In this document: positions 49,591-58,848 of the stretch, in pieces | How positions within the stretch are numbered: position 1 is the first letter of the stretch | Layout: the number at the start of each line of letters is the position of its first letter | Translations under genes and position numbers: made by a program | The notes under the pieces: generated by a model | The model's database searches: none | Seen by the model: only the letters and a program-made list of their open reading frames with translations | What the model was told of the DNA's origin: nothing | Source: Marinobacter szutsaonensis | GTDB taxonomy: Bacteria > Pseudomonadota > Gammaproteobacteria > Pseudomonadales > Oleiphilaceae | Assembly (NCBI RefSeq): GCF_039523335.1 | Contig: NZ_BAAAFC010000001.1 | Coordinates: 682,001 to 746,000, forward strand | Direction of reading: 5' to 3' | DNA length: 64,000 nucleotides

Positions 49591-50517
49591 ATGTCGATCT
49601 TGTCCCGCGTGGGTCGATCCCTTGCGCCTGTACTCCTTGGCGCCGCCGTATTCACAGCCGCGCCCGCAAACGCCGAAGTGAACGTGGTCACCTCGATCAA
49701 GCCGCTGGAACTGCTGGTGCGGGCGGTTGCACCCGAGGATGTCCGGATCACAAACCTGGTGCCGCCAGGCTCCAGCCCCCACAACTACACCATTCGCCCG
49801 TCCCAACGGCGCGCCCTGGAGAATGCGGATCTGGTGTTCTGGGTCGGTCCGGATATGGAAACTTTCCTGATCCGCCTGCTGTCGGCAGATGAGTTCCACG
49901 ACCGCACCATCGCCCTGTCCGGCGAGGACGTAGCCGAAGGCGAGCACGAAGAAGTACACGGTCATGATCACGCACACGAGCATGGCGAAGGCGAGGACCC
50001 GCATCTGTGGGTAGACCCGATGTTGGGTCTCGAGATGGCCCGGGATATTACAAAGGCACTGGCCGCGCAGGAAGGTGCAGACCAGAATGCGATCAGCGAG
50101 AAGCTGGCCGCATTTGAGGTGGCACTGACCGAGAGGGAAGCCGCCATTCGCGAACAGTTGGCACCGGCAAAGGAGATTGACATCTTTGCCTATCACAGTG
50201 CTCTCGTCCGCTTCGCCGAGCATTATGAACTGGAACTGGCGGGCATCCTGACCCTCAATCCGGAGCTTTCCCCCGGGGCGCGGCATGTAGCCGAGGTTCA
50301 AGACAAACTGCGTGAAGCGATACACCCGTGCCTGCTGACCGAACCCCAGTTCAACCGTCAGTGGTGGCGCTCCATCACCGAGGGCCTGGATGTGACGTTC
50401 AGCACCTGGGATCCGCTGGCCATGGACATCGAGGCCACCGAAACCGGTTACATCGATTTCCAACAATCCATCGCCGATGCCATCCTTCAGTGCCTACCAG
50501 AGGATGCTCAGCATTAA
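49591..50517 (+). CDS. znuA: Zinc ABC transporter solute-binding protein
   Basis: Periplasmic high-affinity zinc binder. The ATG at 49591 (MSILSRVGRSLAPVLLG) gives a signal peptide cleaved after ANA and has AGGA upstream; the longer frame from 49513 would cross the Zur box. Metal ligands: His in GSSPHNYTIRPSQ, a His-rich loop (EEVHGHDHAHEHGEGEDPH), His in FAYHSALVRFAEHY, and a C-terminal Asp region. The Zur box predicts repression when zinc is plentiful. The permease and ATPase genes (znuB, znuC) are not next to it, so they lie elsewhere. The end overlaps the convergent AEC gene by 24 bp. Confidence 0.93.
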   Translation: MSILSRVGRSLAPVLLGAAVFTAAPANAEVNVVTSIKPLELLVRAVAPEDVRITNLVPPGSSPHNYTIRPSQRRALENADLVFWVGPDMETFLIRLLSADEFHDRTIALSGEDVAEGEHEEVHGHDHAHEHGEGEDPHLWVDPMLGLEMARDITKALAAQEGADQNAISEKLAAFEVALTEREAAIREQLAPAKEIDIFAYHSALVRFAEHYELELAGILTLNPELSPGARHVAEVQDKLREAIHPCLLTEPQFNRQWWRSITEGLDVTFSTWDPLAMDIEATETGYIDFQQSIADAILQCLPEDAQH

Positions 50518-51408
50518 CGGAATGGAGGCCATGGCCAGCAGGGTCTGACCACTGATGATACCCGCCATCAGGGGGGCATCCCCACCCAGCTGTCGGGCCA
50601 GGATATATGCAGACGTGGCGGTGGGTAACGTTGCCAGCAACACCGCCACTTGCACCATCAGACCTTCCATACCCAGCATCCACGCCAGACCCGCCGCCAT
50701 CAGCGGAAAGGCCAGCAGTTTCAGCACCGACGACACCAGAAACGGCATCGACGCTCCCCGCAAGGCAGTCAGCTGCAACCCGGCACCCACGGTCATCAGG
50801 CCCATGGGCAACGCCAGGTTGCTCAGGGGCTGAAGGATTCCCGCCAGCAAAGGGTGGAAACCGATCTGGAAATAGCTCCAAACCACCCCGATCACCGAGC
50901 CGACAATCAGCGGGTTGGTAACGATCGCCTTGAACACCTGACCAAACCGCACCTTGTCCTGATCCGCCACCAGCGTGAACATCAGAATGCACAACAGGTT
51001 CAGCAACGGCACCATGACCGCCACGGCGATCGCCGTCAGGGACAGCCCGTCATCGCCCAGCAACATGCCACCTGCGGCCAGGCCCACGTAGGAGTTGAAC
51101 CGGATCGCGCCCTGGTAAACAGATGAGAACACCGGTCCGCTCCAGCGCCAGATAAGCTGCGCCACCACCAGCACCAGTGTCATCGCCAGCAGCATGGAGA
51201 AGATCAGCAGCGCAATATCACCATAGGCGGACGGCGGCAGTCGCGCCTGGCCGAGCTTGAACACCAGCATTGCCGGGAACAGCACGTAATAGGTGAAACG
51301 CTCCGCTTGGGGCCAGAAGTCACCACCGGGAAAGCCCCAACGCCGGAACAGGTGCCCAAGCATGATCAGCACGAACACCGGCACCAGGGCCTGCACCATC
51401 ACTGGCAT
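50494..51408 (-). CDS. AEC family transporter (auxin efflux carrier fold)
   Basis: 304 residues with ten hydrophobic helices and the MdcF/AEC pattern (LVPVFVLIMLGHLFRRWGF at the start, LPTATSAYILARQLGGD near the end). Bacterial members move malonate or other organic acids. Its 3' end overlaps znuA by 24 bp. Substrate not known. Confidence 0.85.
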   Translation of the reverse strand: MPVMVQALVPVFVLIMLGHLFRRWGFPGGDFWPQAERFTYYVLFPAMLVFKLGQARLPPSAYGDIALLIFSMLLAMTLVLVVAQLIWRWSGPVFSSVYQGAIRFNSYVGLAAGGMLLGDDGLSLTAIAVAVMVPLLNLLCILMFTLVADQDKVRFGQVFKAIVTNPLIVGSVIGVVWSYFQIGFHPLLAGILQPLSNLALPMGLMTVGAGLQLTALRGASMPFLVSSVLKLLAFPLMAAGLAWMLGMEGLMVQVAVLLATLPTATSAYILARQLGGDAPLMAGIISGQTLLAMASIPLMLSILW

Positions 51409-51438
51409 ACCATCAGCTCCAATCCGTGTGTTTGGTCA

Positions 51439-52476
51439 TCAGTTCTCAATCACCACGAAGCTCTCTTCGGAGCCGGCCGCTTCCAGCCGCCCCATCGGTG
51501 ACAGTTCCAGCCCCTGCTCCCGAGCCACGGCTTCGAATGCCGCACGGCTCTCCTCGGCCACACAGACCATCAGCCCGCCGCTGGTCTGGGGATCACAGAA
51601 CAGCAGTTTGTCGGCTCCGGTCATACCCTCAATGGCTCCGCCAAAGGCGGCTGCGTTGCGGTGAGTGCCTCCGGGAATACAGTCTGCCTCGATATAGGGC
51701 TGCAGGTTCGGCAACACCGGAATGGCGCTGCGGCTCACGGTTGCCCGCAGACCACTGCCGCGGCATATCTCCAGCAGGTGCCCGGCCAGGCCGAAGCCGG
51801 TCACATCGGTCATGGCATGGACCCCGTCCACTTGCGCAAAAGCTTCACCCACCTTGTTCAGCGTCGCCATGTTCTTCACCGCAACCGCAAGATCCTCCGC
51901 ACTGACCTTGCCCTTCTTGGAAGCGCTGGTGAGAATGCCCACCCCCAGCGGCTTGGTCAGGTACAGCAGGTCCCTGGCTTTGGCCGTATCATTACGGATG
52001 ATGCGGTCCACCGCCACCTGGCCGGTCACAGCCAGACCGAAGATCGGCTCCGGAGAATCGATGCTGTGGCCACCGGCCAGGGCAATCCCCGCCTCGGCAC
52101 ACACGGCGCGACCGCCATCAATCACCTGTGCAGCAATCTCCGGCGCCAGCTCGTTCACCGGCCAGCCCAGGATGGCAATGGCCATCACCGGTTTGCCGCC
52201 CATGGCGTAGACATCGCTGATGGCATTGGCGGCGGCGATTCGCCCGAAATCGAACGGATCGTCCACCACTGGCATGAAGAAATCGGTGGTGCTGATCACC
52301 CCGAGGCCATTGCCCACGTCCGCCACGGCGGCGTCATCACGGCTGCTGTTGCCTACCAGCAGGCGCGGGTCCTTGAACTCGGGCGCATCGCTATGAAGGA
52401 TACGATCCAGCACATCAGGGGCAATTTTGCAGCCACAGCCCGCGCCGTGACTGAATTCGGTCAGTCGGATACCCAA
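51439..52476 (-). CDS. selD: Selenide, water dikinase
   Basis: Makes monoselenophosphate from selenide and ATP. 345 residues with the N-terminal SHGAGCGCK (catalytic Cys, no selenocysteine) and Gly-rich loops of the PurM fold ([28 protein letters not shown]). The TTG at 52476 has AGGA 8 nt upstream and gives a family-like start (reading [11 protein letters not shown]); a GTG at 52500 would add eight residues. No selA, selB or mnmH lies nearby, so the use of selenium must be completed by genes elsewhere. Confidence 0.92.
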   Translation of the reverse strand: MGIRLTEFSHGAGCGCKIAPDVLDRILHSDAPEFKDPRLLVGNSSRDDAAVADVGNGLGVISTTDFFMPVVDDPFDFGRIAAANAISDVYAMGGKPVMAIAILGWPVNELAPEIAAQVIDGGRAVCAEAGIALAGGHSIDSPEPIFGLAVTGQVAVDRIIRNDTAKARDLLYLTKPLGVGILTSASKKGKVSAEDLAVAVKNMATLNKVGEAFAQVDGVHAMTDVTGFGLAGHLLEICRGSGLRATVSRSAIPVLPNLQPYIEADCIPGGTHRNAAAFGGAIEGMTGADKLLFCDPQTSGGLMVCVAEESRAAFEAVAREQGLELSPMGRLEAAGSEESFVVIEN

Positions 52477-52649
52477 AGTACGTTTCCTATCTGTTCGCAC
52501 GTAAATGAAAGTATTCAGAAAGTACGCGCAAGTCTACCCGCCGGCCCGGTTTGCATCCATCTCTTCACCATCCAGATCAAGCAAGCACCTTCCAGCGCAA
52601 GCACCCTCGTGCAAAAATCCTCTTTCAAGCCCAACCATCAGGAGCTGCA

Positions 52650-53834
52650 ATGAGCCAGGACAACGCCCACGGTCCCGCCACACGCATCATCCACAATCGT
52701 CGCCACCGGGACAGCTTTGGCAGCCCCTATTCGCCGGTCTACAACACCACCACCTACCAGTTCGAAAGCACGGAAGCGCTGCTGGACGTGATCGAGCGCC
52801 GCGCGCCAGGCAATCTTTACACCCGCTGGGGCACCAACCCGAGCATCGAGGAACTGGAACAGGGCCTGGCCCGGCTTGAGAGCGCAGAGGCCGCGCTGGC
52901 ATTTGCCTCGGGCATGGCCGCCATTTCAGCGACACTGCTGGCCCATGGCCGCAAGGGGATTGTGTGCGTGGGGGATCTGTACGGAGGTACCCAGGAGCTG
53001 CTGGTCAATCACTGCCAGGCACTGGGCATTCCGGTGCGCTTCCTTTTCAAGGAAGAGGTGGGCCAGCTGGCAAACACCCTGGATGAACCGGGCAAACTGG
53101 TGTATTTCGAAACGCCGGCCAACCCTCACCTGGCCATCCTGGACATTGCCGCCATCGCCCGGATCGCACATCAGAAAGGCGCCCTGGTGGCGGTGGACAA
53201 CACCTTCGCCAGCCCCATCAACCAGCAACCGCTGGAGCTGGGCGCCGACCTGGTGTTGCACAGCGCCACCAAGTACCTGGGCGGCCACAGCGACCTGACC
53301 GCAGGCGCACTGATGACTACGGCAGAACTGGCGGCAGCGGTTGTGCCCTGGCGCAAGAACCTGGGCCAACTGCTTGCCCCGGAAACCGCCGCCCTGCTCT
53401 CACGGAGCCTGCGAACCCTGCCGGTGCGTATCCGCCAGCATAACGAGAACGCCATGGCGGTGGCACAGGCCATGGAAAATCACCCGAAGGTGCGCCGTGT
53501 GCTCTACCCCGGCTTGCCCGGATTTACCGACCACGAACTGGCCGCCCGGCAGATGAAAGGATTTGGCGGCATGGTCACGATCGAGGTGGACGGTGACCGG
53601 GCGGCATCCACCGCGGTGGCAGACAACCTGCGCCTCTTCCTGCTGGCCACCAGTCTCGGCGGCGTAGAGAGCCTTGTCAGCCAACCCTGCGCCACCAGCC
53701 ACCACGGACTCAGCCAGGAGGAACGGCTCAAGCGGGGCATTACCGACGGCATGCTGCGGCTGTCCATCGGGCTGGAGGACAGCGAGGACCTGATCGCGGA
53801 TCTCAACCAGGCTTTGGCCAAAGCCTTCGGCTAA
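52650..53834 (+). CDS. Cys/Met metabolism PLP-dependent enzyme (cystathionine gamma-synthase family)
   Basis: 394-residue trans-sulfuration enzyme with the PLP lysine in HSATKYLGGHSD, substrate motif SVYNTTTYQFEST-type start, ASGMAAISATLLAH, and YFETPANPHL. It resembles cystathionine gamma-synthase, beta-lyase or methionine gamma-lyase; the exact reaction cannot be settled by eye. The ATG at 52650 has AGGAG upstream; the longer frame from 52551 is not like the family. Divergent from selD, so sulfur and selenium metabolism are near each other. Confidence 0.88.
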   Translation: MSQDNAHGPATRIIHNRRHRDSFGSPYSPVYNTTTYQFESTEALLDVIERRAPGNLYTRWGTNPSIEELEQGLARLESAEAALAFASGMAAISATLLAHGRKGIVCVGDLYGGTQELLVNHCQALGIPVRFLFKEEVGQLANTLDEPGKLVYFETPANPHLAILDIAAIARIAHQKGALVAVDNTFASPINQQPLELGADLVLHSATKYLGGHSDLTAGALMTTAELAAAVVPWRKNLGQLLAPETAALLSRSLRTLPVRIRQHNENAMAVAQAMENHPKVRRVLYPGLPGFTDHELAARQMKGFGGMVTIEVDGDRAASTAVADNLRLFLLATSLGGVESLVSQPCATSHHGLSQEERLKRGITDGMLRLSIGLEDSEDLIADLNQALAKAFG

Positions 53835-53838
53835 AACC

Positions 53839-54648
53839 TCAGCGACTGACCAGAAAATCCGCCAGCCGGCGGGTCAGGAATCCGGGCAACAGGTTGTTGG
53901 TGAACCACAGGCTGCGGGCCCGCTTGCCAGGAATGATCAGGAAGTGGCGTTGATCGATCCCGCGGCGAATCTGCTCAACCGCAAATTCCACAGGCAGAGT
54001 ACCGGCCATCAGCTTCAAGGACTCGGTCTGTTTGGGCCGGCTCTTGCGCTCCTCCACCACCAGCGGCGTCTCCACCTCTGGCGGACAGACCACAGACACA
54101 TCAATGCCCCGGGGCGCCAACTCGATACGCAACACCTCCGCCAGGCCAACCACACCGTATTTGGAGGCACAGTAGGCCGAATACCCGTAACACCCGACCA
54201 GCCCGGCCATGGAGGCCACAAACACCAGTTGGGCACCGGACTTCAGATGCGGCAGCACACCCGCCGCCACATGGCGGGAGCCAAGCAGGTTGATGTTGAT
54301 CAGCCGGGTGTAGGCATCATCGTCGATCTCGTCAAAAGGCGCGGCGATGCAGATACCGGCGCAGTGGAGGACCACATCCGGCCCCTGCTCTGCCGAAGCC
54401 TCAGCGAACACTTCCCGGACCGAGGCGGCATCACTGACGTCCAGAGCAAAGGCGCGTACCGGACCCGCGCCGGGGATGGCCGAAAGTTCAGTCACCGCAT
54501 TTTGCGTGGGCTGGATATCAAACAGGGTAACGGCGGAGCCAGAGCGCGCATAATCCCGTGCGAGCTGGAGGCCGATGCCGCTGGCGCCGCCGGTGATGTA
54601 AATGTGTCGGGGAGAGTGGGATGACTCGGCTTTGCGGGAGTGGCTCAT
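53839..54648 (-). CDS. Short-chain dehydrogenase/reductase
   Basis: 269-residue classical SDR with IYITGGASGIGLQLARDYA, LHCAGICIAAP in place of NNAG, Ser in FVASMAGLVGCYG and YCASK. A hydrophobic C-terminal region (SLWFTNNLLPGFLTRRLADF) suggests membrane contact. Substrate unknown. Convergent with the PLP gene; ends 4 nt from it. Confidence 0.9.
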   Translation of the reverse strand: MSHSRKAESSHSPRHIYITGGASGIGLQLARDYARSGSAVTLFDIQPTQNAVTELSAIPGAGPVRAFALDVSDAASVREVFAEASAEQGPDVVLHCAGICIAAPFDEIDDDAYTRLININLLGSRHVAAGVLPHLKSGAQLVFVASMAGLVGCYGYSAYCASKYGVVGLAEVLRIELAPRGIDVSVVCPPEVETPLVVEERKSRPKQTESLKLMAGTLPVEFAVEQIRRGIDQRHFLIIPGKRARSLWFTNNLLPGFLTRRLADFLVSR

Positions 54649-54760
54649 GCAGGGAACGATCTCCGTTCTGGTTATTGTTCCCTTTAGCTTAACCAGCCAT
54701 CGCTCAAGAACCTATGCCTTCATTGACGGAACGTGACGTGGCCGAACAGCCAATCGGCAC

Positions 54761-56443
54761 TCAAAGCCCCAGCCACTCCGCCAACTGAAGATTGGTTTTC
54801 AACCGCAAACGCTGCTGCAGCATGCCCTCGAATACGCCGTCCAAGGTACGACTCTCACCCAGTAACGGCAACGCCGCTTCCGCCTCCGAGTAAAACTGCC
54901 GCTCGCGTTCCGATCCGACAATGGCATGTTCCCACCACTCGATCACCCTGGGCCGTGCCTGTTTCAACAGGGAATCCGCCGGGAGCCTCTCGGACTTTGC
55001 GGCATTGGCCGTGTGGGAAGCAGGCAACAGATTCCACAGATCGTTATTGTTCCAGCGGGACCAGGGAAAGCAGTGGTCAATATCATAGCGACTCCGGGAA
55101 AGGTCTCTGGCGGTCCACACACACTCCACTGAACCGTTAGACAACTGCTGTTCCACCAGCTTGCGCACCACCGAGGTATCACGCCGCCCTTCTACCCACT
55201 GCAGCGCCTTGTGGTAAGTCTCCGACGAGTACCGGGCCTCCCAGCTGCCCATCAGGTTGATCCACTCATTCACAATGGCCGGTTCCACCCAACAGGCATA
55301 ACGGCTGAAGGTATCCCAGAGCATGGCCGGTACGCGGAACCGGCCGAAACTTGCCAGGGTTTCCTTATCCAGCCGGACCGGCTCATTGCGAATGGTCAGT
55401 CGGCTTGCGCCACCCTCAAAGATCTGGCGATTGGTACCCGGCCAGGTGGTGAAATGCGCCGGATTCTTGAGAATGTTTGAAGCCGCGAGCCTGATAGCCC
55501 GCATAACCACCGGCGCAACCTCCGCCGACAGCGACAACCCCACACGGAAATCCAGCGGCGACAGCTTCCCCAACTCGTAGAAGTCATCCCCCGCAAAGCC
55601 GAGCCCACGGGAACCCGGAGCCTGCCGTAGATGGTGTTTCAGCACCAACGGGTGATACAGCATGATCCAGAACAGACCCACTGCCCCCAGCGGCAGTTCC
55701 ACCCACTCATCCGACCGGTTCAGCACCAGCCCCGGCGCACTGTCTGCCATACGCACCAACGTTCGCAGCAGCCCGAGCTTGTAGGTGGAGGACTTGTTGT
55801 CATTGATAATGATATGCCGCAACGTGGGCAGCGCCCCCGTGCCATCATCCGGCAAGCGGTACACGGCGGTCTCCCACCACACATCTGCACGCTTGAGTTG
55901 ATCGGCACGGGCTGTATCGGGCAAAGGCACCGGCATAACCGCACGCTGGCGGGCGAAGCTGTCCAGCTCCGCCTTGCTGACTTCATAAAACTGCCGCTCA
56001 CCGTCTCCCGGCCCGTGGCGCAGGGTGATAACCAACATGCCGGAGGGAGCCAGCAACTCCGTCAGAATTCGGAATGCCCGCTCTCGGGAACTGGGCGGAA
56101 GGTGCATCCAGACCGCAGACACCAACACCAGATCAAAGCGGTAACTGAGTTTGCGGATTTCACTCAGGTCCGGCAGGGAATCATCCACCCACTGGATACT
56201 GCGGTGGATCGTTGCCACCTCGCCCAGGCGGCGCAGTTCAGCCGCCGGCTCCACTGCTACAACATCCCAGCCACGCTCCGCCAGGGCCAGAGCATCTCGG
56301 CCACTGCCCGCGCCCACATCCAGAGCCAGACCGCTTTTCTTGTCCAAGTAGGGAAGCCAGTCGCTGTGGACCTGTTCGAAGATCAGGGACTGGTATTGGG
56401 TGAAGAATTTTTGAGCGTTGCGGTTATACGACGGAATCGTCAT
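54761..56443 (-). CDS. SAM methyltransferase fused to an HNH nuclease domain
   Basis: 560 residues. The N-terminal class I methyltransferase domain has motif I at residues 40-49 (ALDVGAGSGRD) and ESYV-like VSAVWMHLPPSSRERA; the middle part (about 195-440) is unassigned. The C-terminal HNH domain shows DIDHCFPWSRW (residues 454-464) and NLLPASHTANAAK (residues 471-483), so H457, N471, N480 and K483 align with HNH metal and catalytic positions. This is the last gene of the operon, 8 nt after the McrC-like gene, without a strong ribosome site, so coupled translation is likely. One protein therefore holds a modification-type and a cleavage-type domain. Target (DNA, RNA or other) is unknown. Confidence 0.85.
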   Translation of the reverse strand: MTIPSYNRNAQKFFTQYQSLIFEQVHSDWLPYLDKKSGLALDVGAGSGRDALALAERGWDVVAVEPAAELRRLGEVATIHRSIQWVDDSLPDLSEIRKLSYRFDLVLVSAVWMHLPPSSRERAFRILTELLAPSGMLVITLRHGPGDGERQFYEVSKAELDSFARQRAVMPVPLPDTARADQLKRADVWWETAVYRLPDDGTGALPTLRHIIINDNKSSTYKLGLLRTLVRMADSAPGLVLNRSDEWVELPLGAVGLFWIMLYHPLVLKHHLRQAPGSRGLGFAGDDFYELGKLSPLDFRVGLSLSAEVAPVVMRAIRLAASNILKNPAHFTTWPGTNRQIFEGGASRLTIRNEPVRLDKETLASFGRFRVPAMLWDTFSRYACWVEPAIVNEWINLMGSWEARYSSETYHKALQWVEGRRDTSVVRKLVEQQLSNGSVECVWTARDLSRSRYDIDHCFPWSRWNNNDLWNLLPASHTANAAKSERLPADSLLKQARPRVIEWWEHAIVGSERERQFYSEAEAALPLLGESRTLDGVFEGMLQQRLRLKTNLQLAEWLGL

Positions 56444-56451
56444 AGCCAGAA

Positions 56452-58818
56452 CTACATAACCGAAGCGAGTTTAATTGAAGGATAAAGGCCCCGAATTCTC
56501 GAAAAATCACCCACCCGGTCTGCCTCTTCCAAGAGACATAACTTCAAGTGATGCCCCCTTCCAGGAAAACCTACGATTGGGACGGACAACCTTTTGGAGG
56601 ACGACAATTTGAACAACCAATAGAGGTCATTCCCTGATCCAGGTTTGCCTGCCTGTTCAATGGTCAGATCAGACCGCCGCACCAACGAAACCATCTCGAC
56701 ATGCCATAACCAATCAGCTCTCTTCTCACCGGCTTCAGGATCGTAGGCTGTGATCACACAAAACCGGATTTCACGCATCAAATTCTGCGGGATGTTGTCT
56801 CTTTCGGATGCATATAGCCGCATGTGATACCAGCCAGCACTTCCGTCACGAAAACGCTGCAGATAGTCTGACTGACGACCGTTTTGTGGCGCTCCGGTGA
56901 CAACCATTGTGAGCTCCGGATATCGGGTCTGAAGCATACCTGTCGCCGGAATACGAGCCGAGTCCTGGATGTAGAGATGATCGGAGTTTGCAGCAATACC
57001 ATAAAGATCCGGGCCGAGCTTTTCTTCCAAAAATGCTCGTAACCATGCGTTGCCCGCTTCAGCGCTATCGGCAACCTGCCCGGGCACCAGGGGAAACGCT
57101 CCGATACCAACCTCCCGAGCTGCAAGGTGATATGGATTACAATCCATGTTGGACCCGCTCTGGGGATAATAACCGGGATATAGGGCAAACGCACCAAATA
57201 CGGGACGCGAATGGCCAACCATACCGTTAAGTTTGTGGTTGTAGATCAGCGCATCACGGTACCTGTGCATTTGGTTGATTGCATCATCCGGCGCATAGTC
57301 ATCAGTCGCATCATCGTCCCGAATACGATACTTCGCATCAAACAACCAAATGAATCTGTCGCCGCCCGGGAACTCAGCCTCGAGCAAAATATCCGGTTTC
57401 TGTCTTGTCACCAAAGCTGAAATCGGCTGTGTATACGCGTGAAAAATTGGCTCGTGCGCCAACCGGATCTTTACGGCATCCCGCCTTACAAAATTGAACG
57501 CGCCGTAAAAACCGTCGCGAATAACGTATTCCAAGCCCTGCTGCTTAGCGAAAGCCCGATCCAATCCCGTCTCCCTGAACCCTAAATCCAGTAGCAAGTC
57601 GCGAATTTCCAGAAAACACCAGACCTCATATAGTTCTGCGACACTTTTCATGGAAATGGAAGCCTGGCGACCCAACACACCCAGATACATCTTCAGCTTT
57701 TGCCAGCACCGGTAAACAACCGAATAACCCGCTTTCTGGTGCAGTACAAGGGACTCGGAATTCGTGCCCGAGAAGGACCCGATCTCCTTGAACAACGGAT
57801 TGGCAAGCTGCTTTTCGAGCTTTTGCCGCCAACCATTCAGAGTCTGGAAGAATACCGGCGACAACCTGTTCCGGTCTGGCGCACTGTCTGCCCTTTTGGC
57901 CAATTCGAAAAACCGGGCCAGGTTATCGCGGCTTTTTTCCAGGACCATTTTGATAAAACGGTTTTCGGGCGTATCAACAGAAAGCCTTTTACGTGTAACA
58001 CGGTATCGTTTCCCCTCAAAGCCCGAAGCGATATCACCACGAACGCGCTCCGCCAACCGGTTGGGAACCCGGCCTTTTATCTTGTCGGCGATCACCATTC
58101 GGGACTCGCTGACGAGACGGCTATGAGGGGAGCGAATAATATGCCGAACGCCTTCCTGGAGCTGGTCTTGTAGTGACTCGAACTGGGCAAGCCACAACAA
58201 AGGAAAATGCTGATGCTGTGCTGATGAGCGGTCAAATTCCTGCTCTGTCTGTTCCGCGAGGGCGAAACGCCATAGCGGATACTGGGCATCCACCTTCCGA
58301 TATATCGCCTGCACATCGGAGACCATATCCATTTTGGTCGGGAATACCTCGAATGAAACAGAGACCTTTCGCTCTCCGTTATCTACCGTGTAGCTCACGG
58401 GTAGCCGAAGCCACCCCACATCGTTGCCCGGATTAATACTTCCCCGAAGGGATTTGACGCCATGTTTATCCGTAAAACGAAAGGCGTCACTTATGCGTGA
58501 AGTACGGTGATTGACTGCTGGCGTTCCGGAAACCAAATCCGAAAAAACAAATTCGAATTCATAGAGGGTATTTTCAAAGAGGACGGGCGACTCCAGCGGA
58601 ACTTCGGAAATCATCCCGGATGAAATCTCGACTACCTCCCCACCAACTTCGACGCCAAATGCCGGAAAAGCAGGATTCAGCATGATTTCTGTGCCGGAAT
58701 TCTTTTCACGGCCACGCGCCTCCAAGGTCCGGGCAAAAAGCTGCTCACGGGCCTGCTGGTCGCGGGTCCAGACCGTCAGTTCCCAGTCCGGACTTTTTAT
58801 CGCAAGAACTTCAGGCAA
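56452..58818 (-). CDS. DUF2357 / PD-(D/E)XK nuclease, McrC-like
   Basis: 788 residues, start TTG with GGGAGAG 4 nt upstream. The N-terminal half is of DUF2357 type (residues about 95-300); the C-terminal part holds YEVWCFLEIRDLLL (397-410), PDILLEAEF (475-483), LFDAKYRI (492-499) and INQMHRYRDAL (514-524), the D...(D/E)xK...Q pattern of a PD-(D/E)XK nuclease as in McrC and PDDEXK_7 proteins. Starts 30 nt after the McrB-like gene, the usual pair. Expected to be the nuclease arm driven by the AAA+ partner. Base composition of this and the McrB-like gene is visibly lower in GC than neighbours, suggesting transfer. Confidence 0.88.
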   Translation of the reverse strand: MPEVLAIKSPDWELTVWTRDQQAREQLFARTLEARGREKNSGTEIMLNPAFPAFGVEVGGEVVEISSGMISEVPLESPVLFENTLYEFEFVFSDLVSGTPAVNHRTSRISDAFRFTDKHGVKSLRGSINPGNDVGWLRLPVSYTVDNGERKVSVSFEVFPTKMDMVSDVQAIYRKVDAQYPLWRFALAEQTEQEFDRSSAQHQHFPLLWLAQFESLQDQLQEGVRHIIRSPHSRLVSESRMVIADKIKGRVPNRLAERVRGDIASGFEGKRYRVTRKRLSVDTPENRFIKMVLEKSRDNLARFFELAKRADSAPDRNRLSPVFFQTLNGWRQKLEKQLANPLFKEIGSFSGTNSESLVLHQKAGYSVVYRCWQKLKMYLGVLGRQASISMKSVAELYEVWCFLEIRDLLLDLGFRETGLDRAFAKQQGLEYVIRDGFYGAFNFVRRDAVKIRLAHEPIFHAYTQPISALVTRQKPDILLEAEFPGGDRFIWLFDAKYRIRDDDATDDYAPDDAINQMHRYRDALIYNHKLNGMVGHSRPVFGAFALYPGYYPQSGSNMDCNPYHLAAREVGIGAFPLVPGQVADSAEAGNAWLRAFLEEKLGPDLYGIAANSDHLYIQDSARIPATGMLQTRYPELTMVVTGAPQNGRQSDYLQRFRDGSAGWYHMRLYASERDNIPQNLMREIRFCVITAYDPEAGEKRADWLWHVEMVSLVRRSDLTIEQAGKPGSGNDLYWLFKLSSSKRLSVPIVGFPGRGHHLKLCLLEEADRVGDFSRIRGLYPSIKLASVM

Positions 58819-58848
58819 GACTCTCTCCCGGCATTTCCCTCAGGTCCC

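Noticed and set aside
54652..54682. GGGAAC...GTTCCC inverted repeat upstream of the SDR gene
   Set aside because: Only 6-bp arms around a 19-nt centre; too weak to call an operator or an island boundary.
54649..54760. Possible attachment site or duplicated target at the left edge of the defence operon
   Set aside because: No convincing copy of the right-edge direct repeat (CCGCATTA...GTGAACC) is found there; no integrase or tRNA at either edge.
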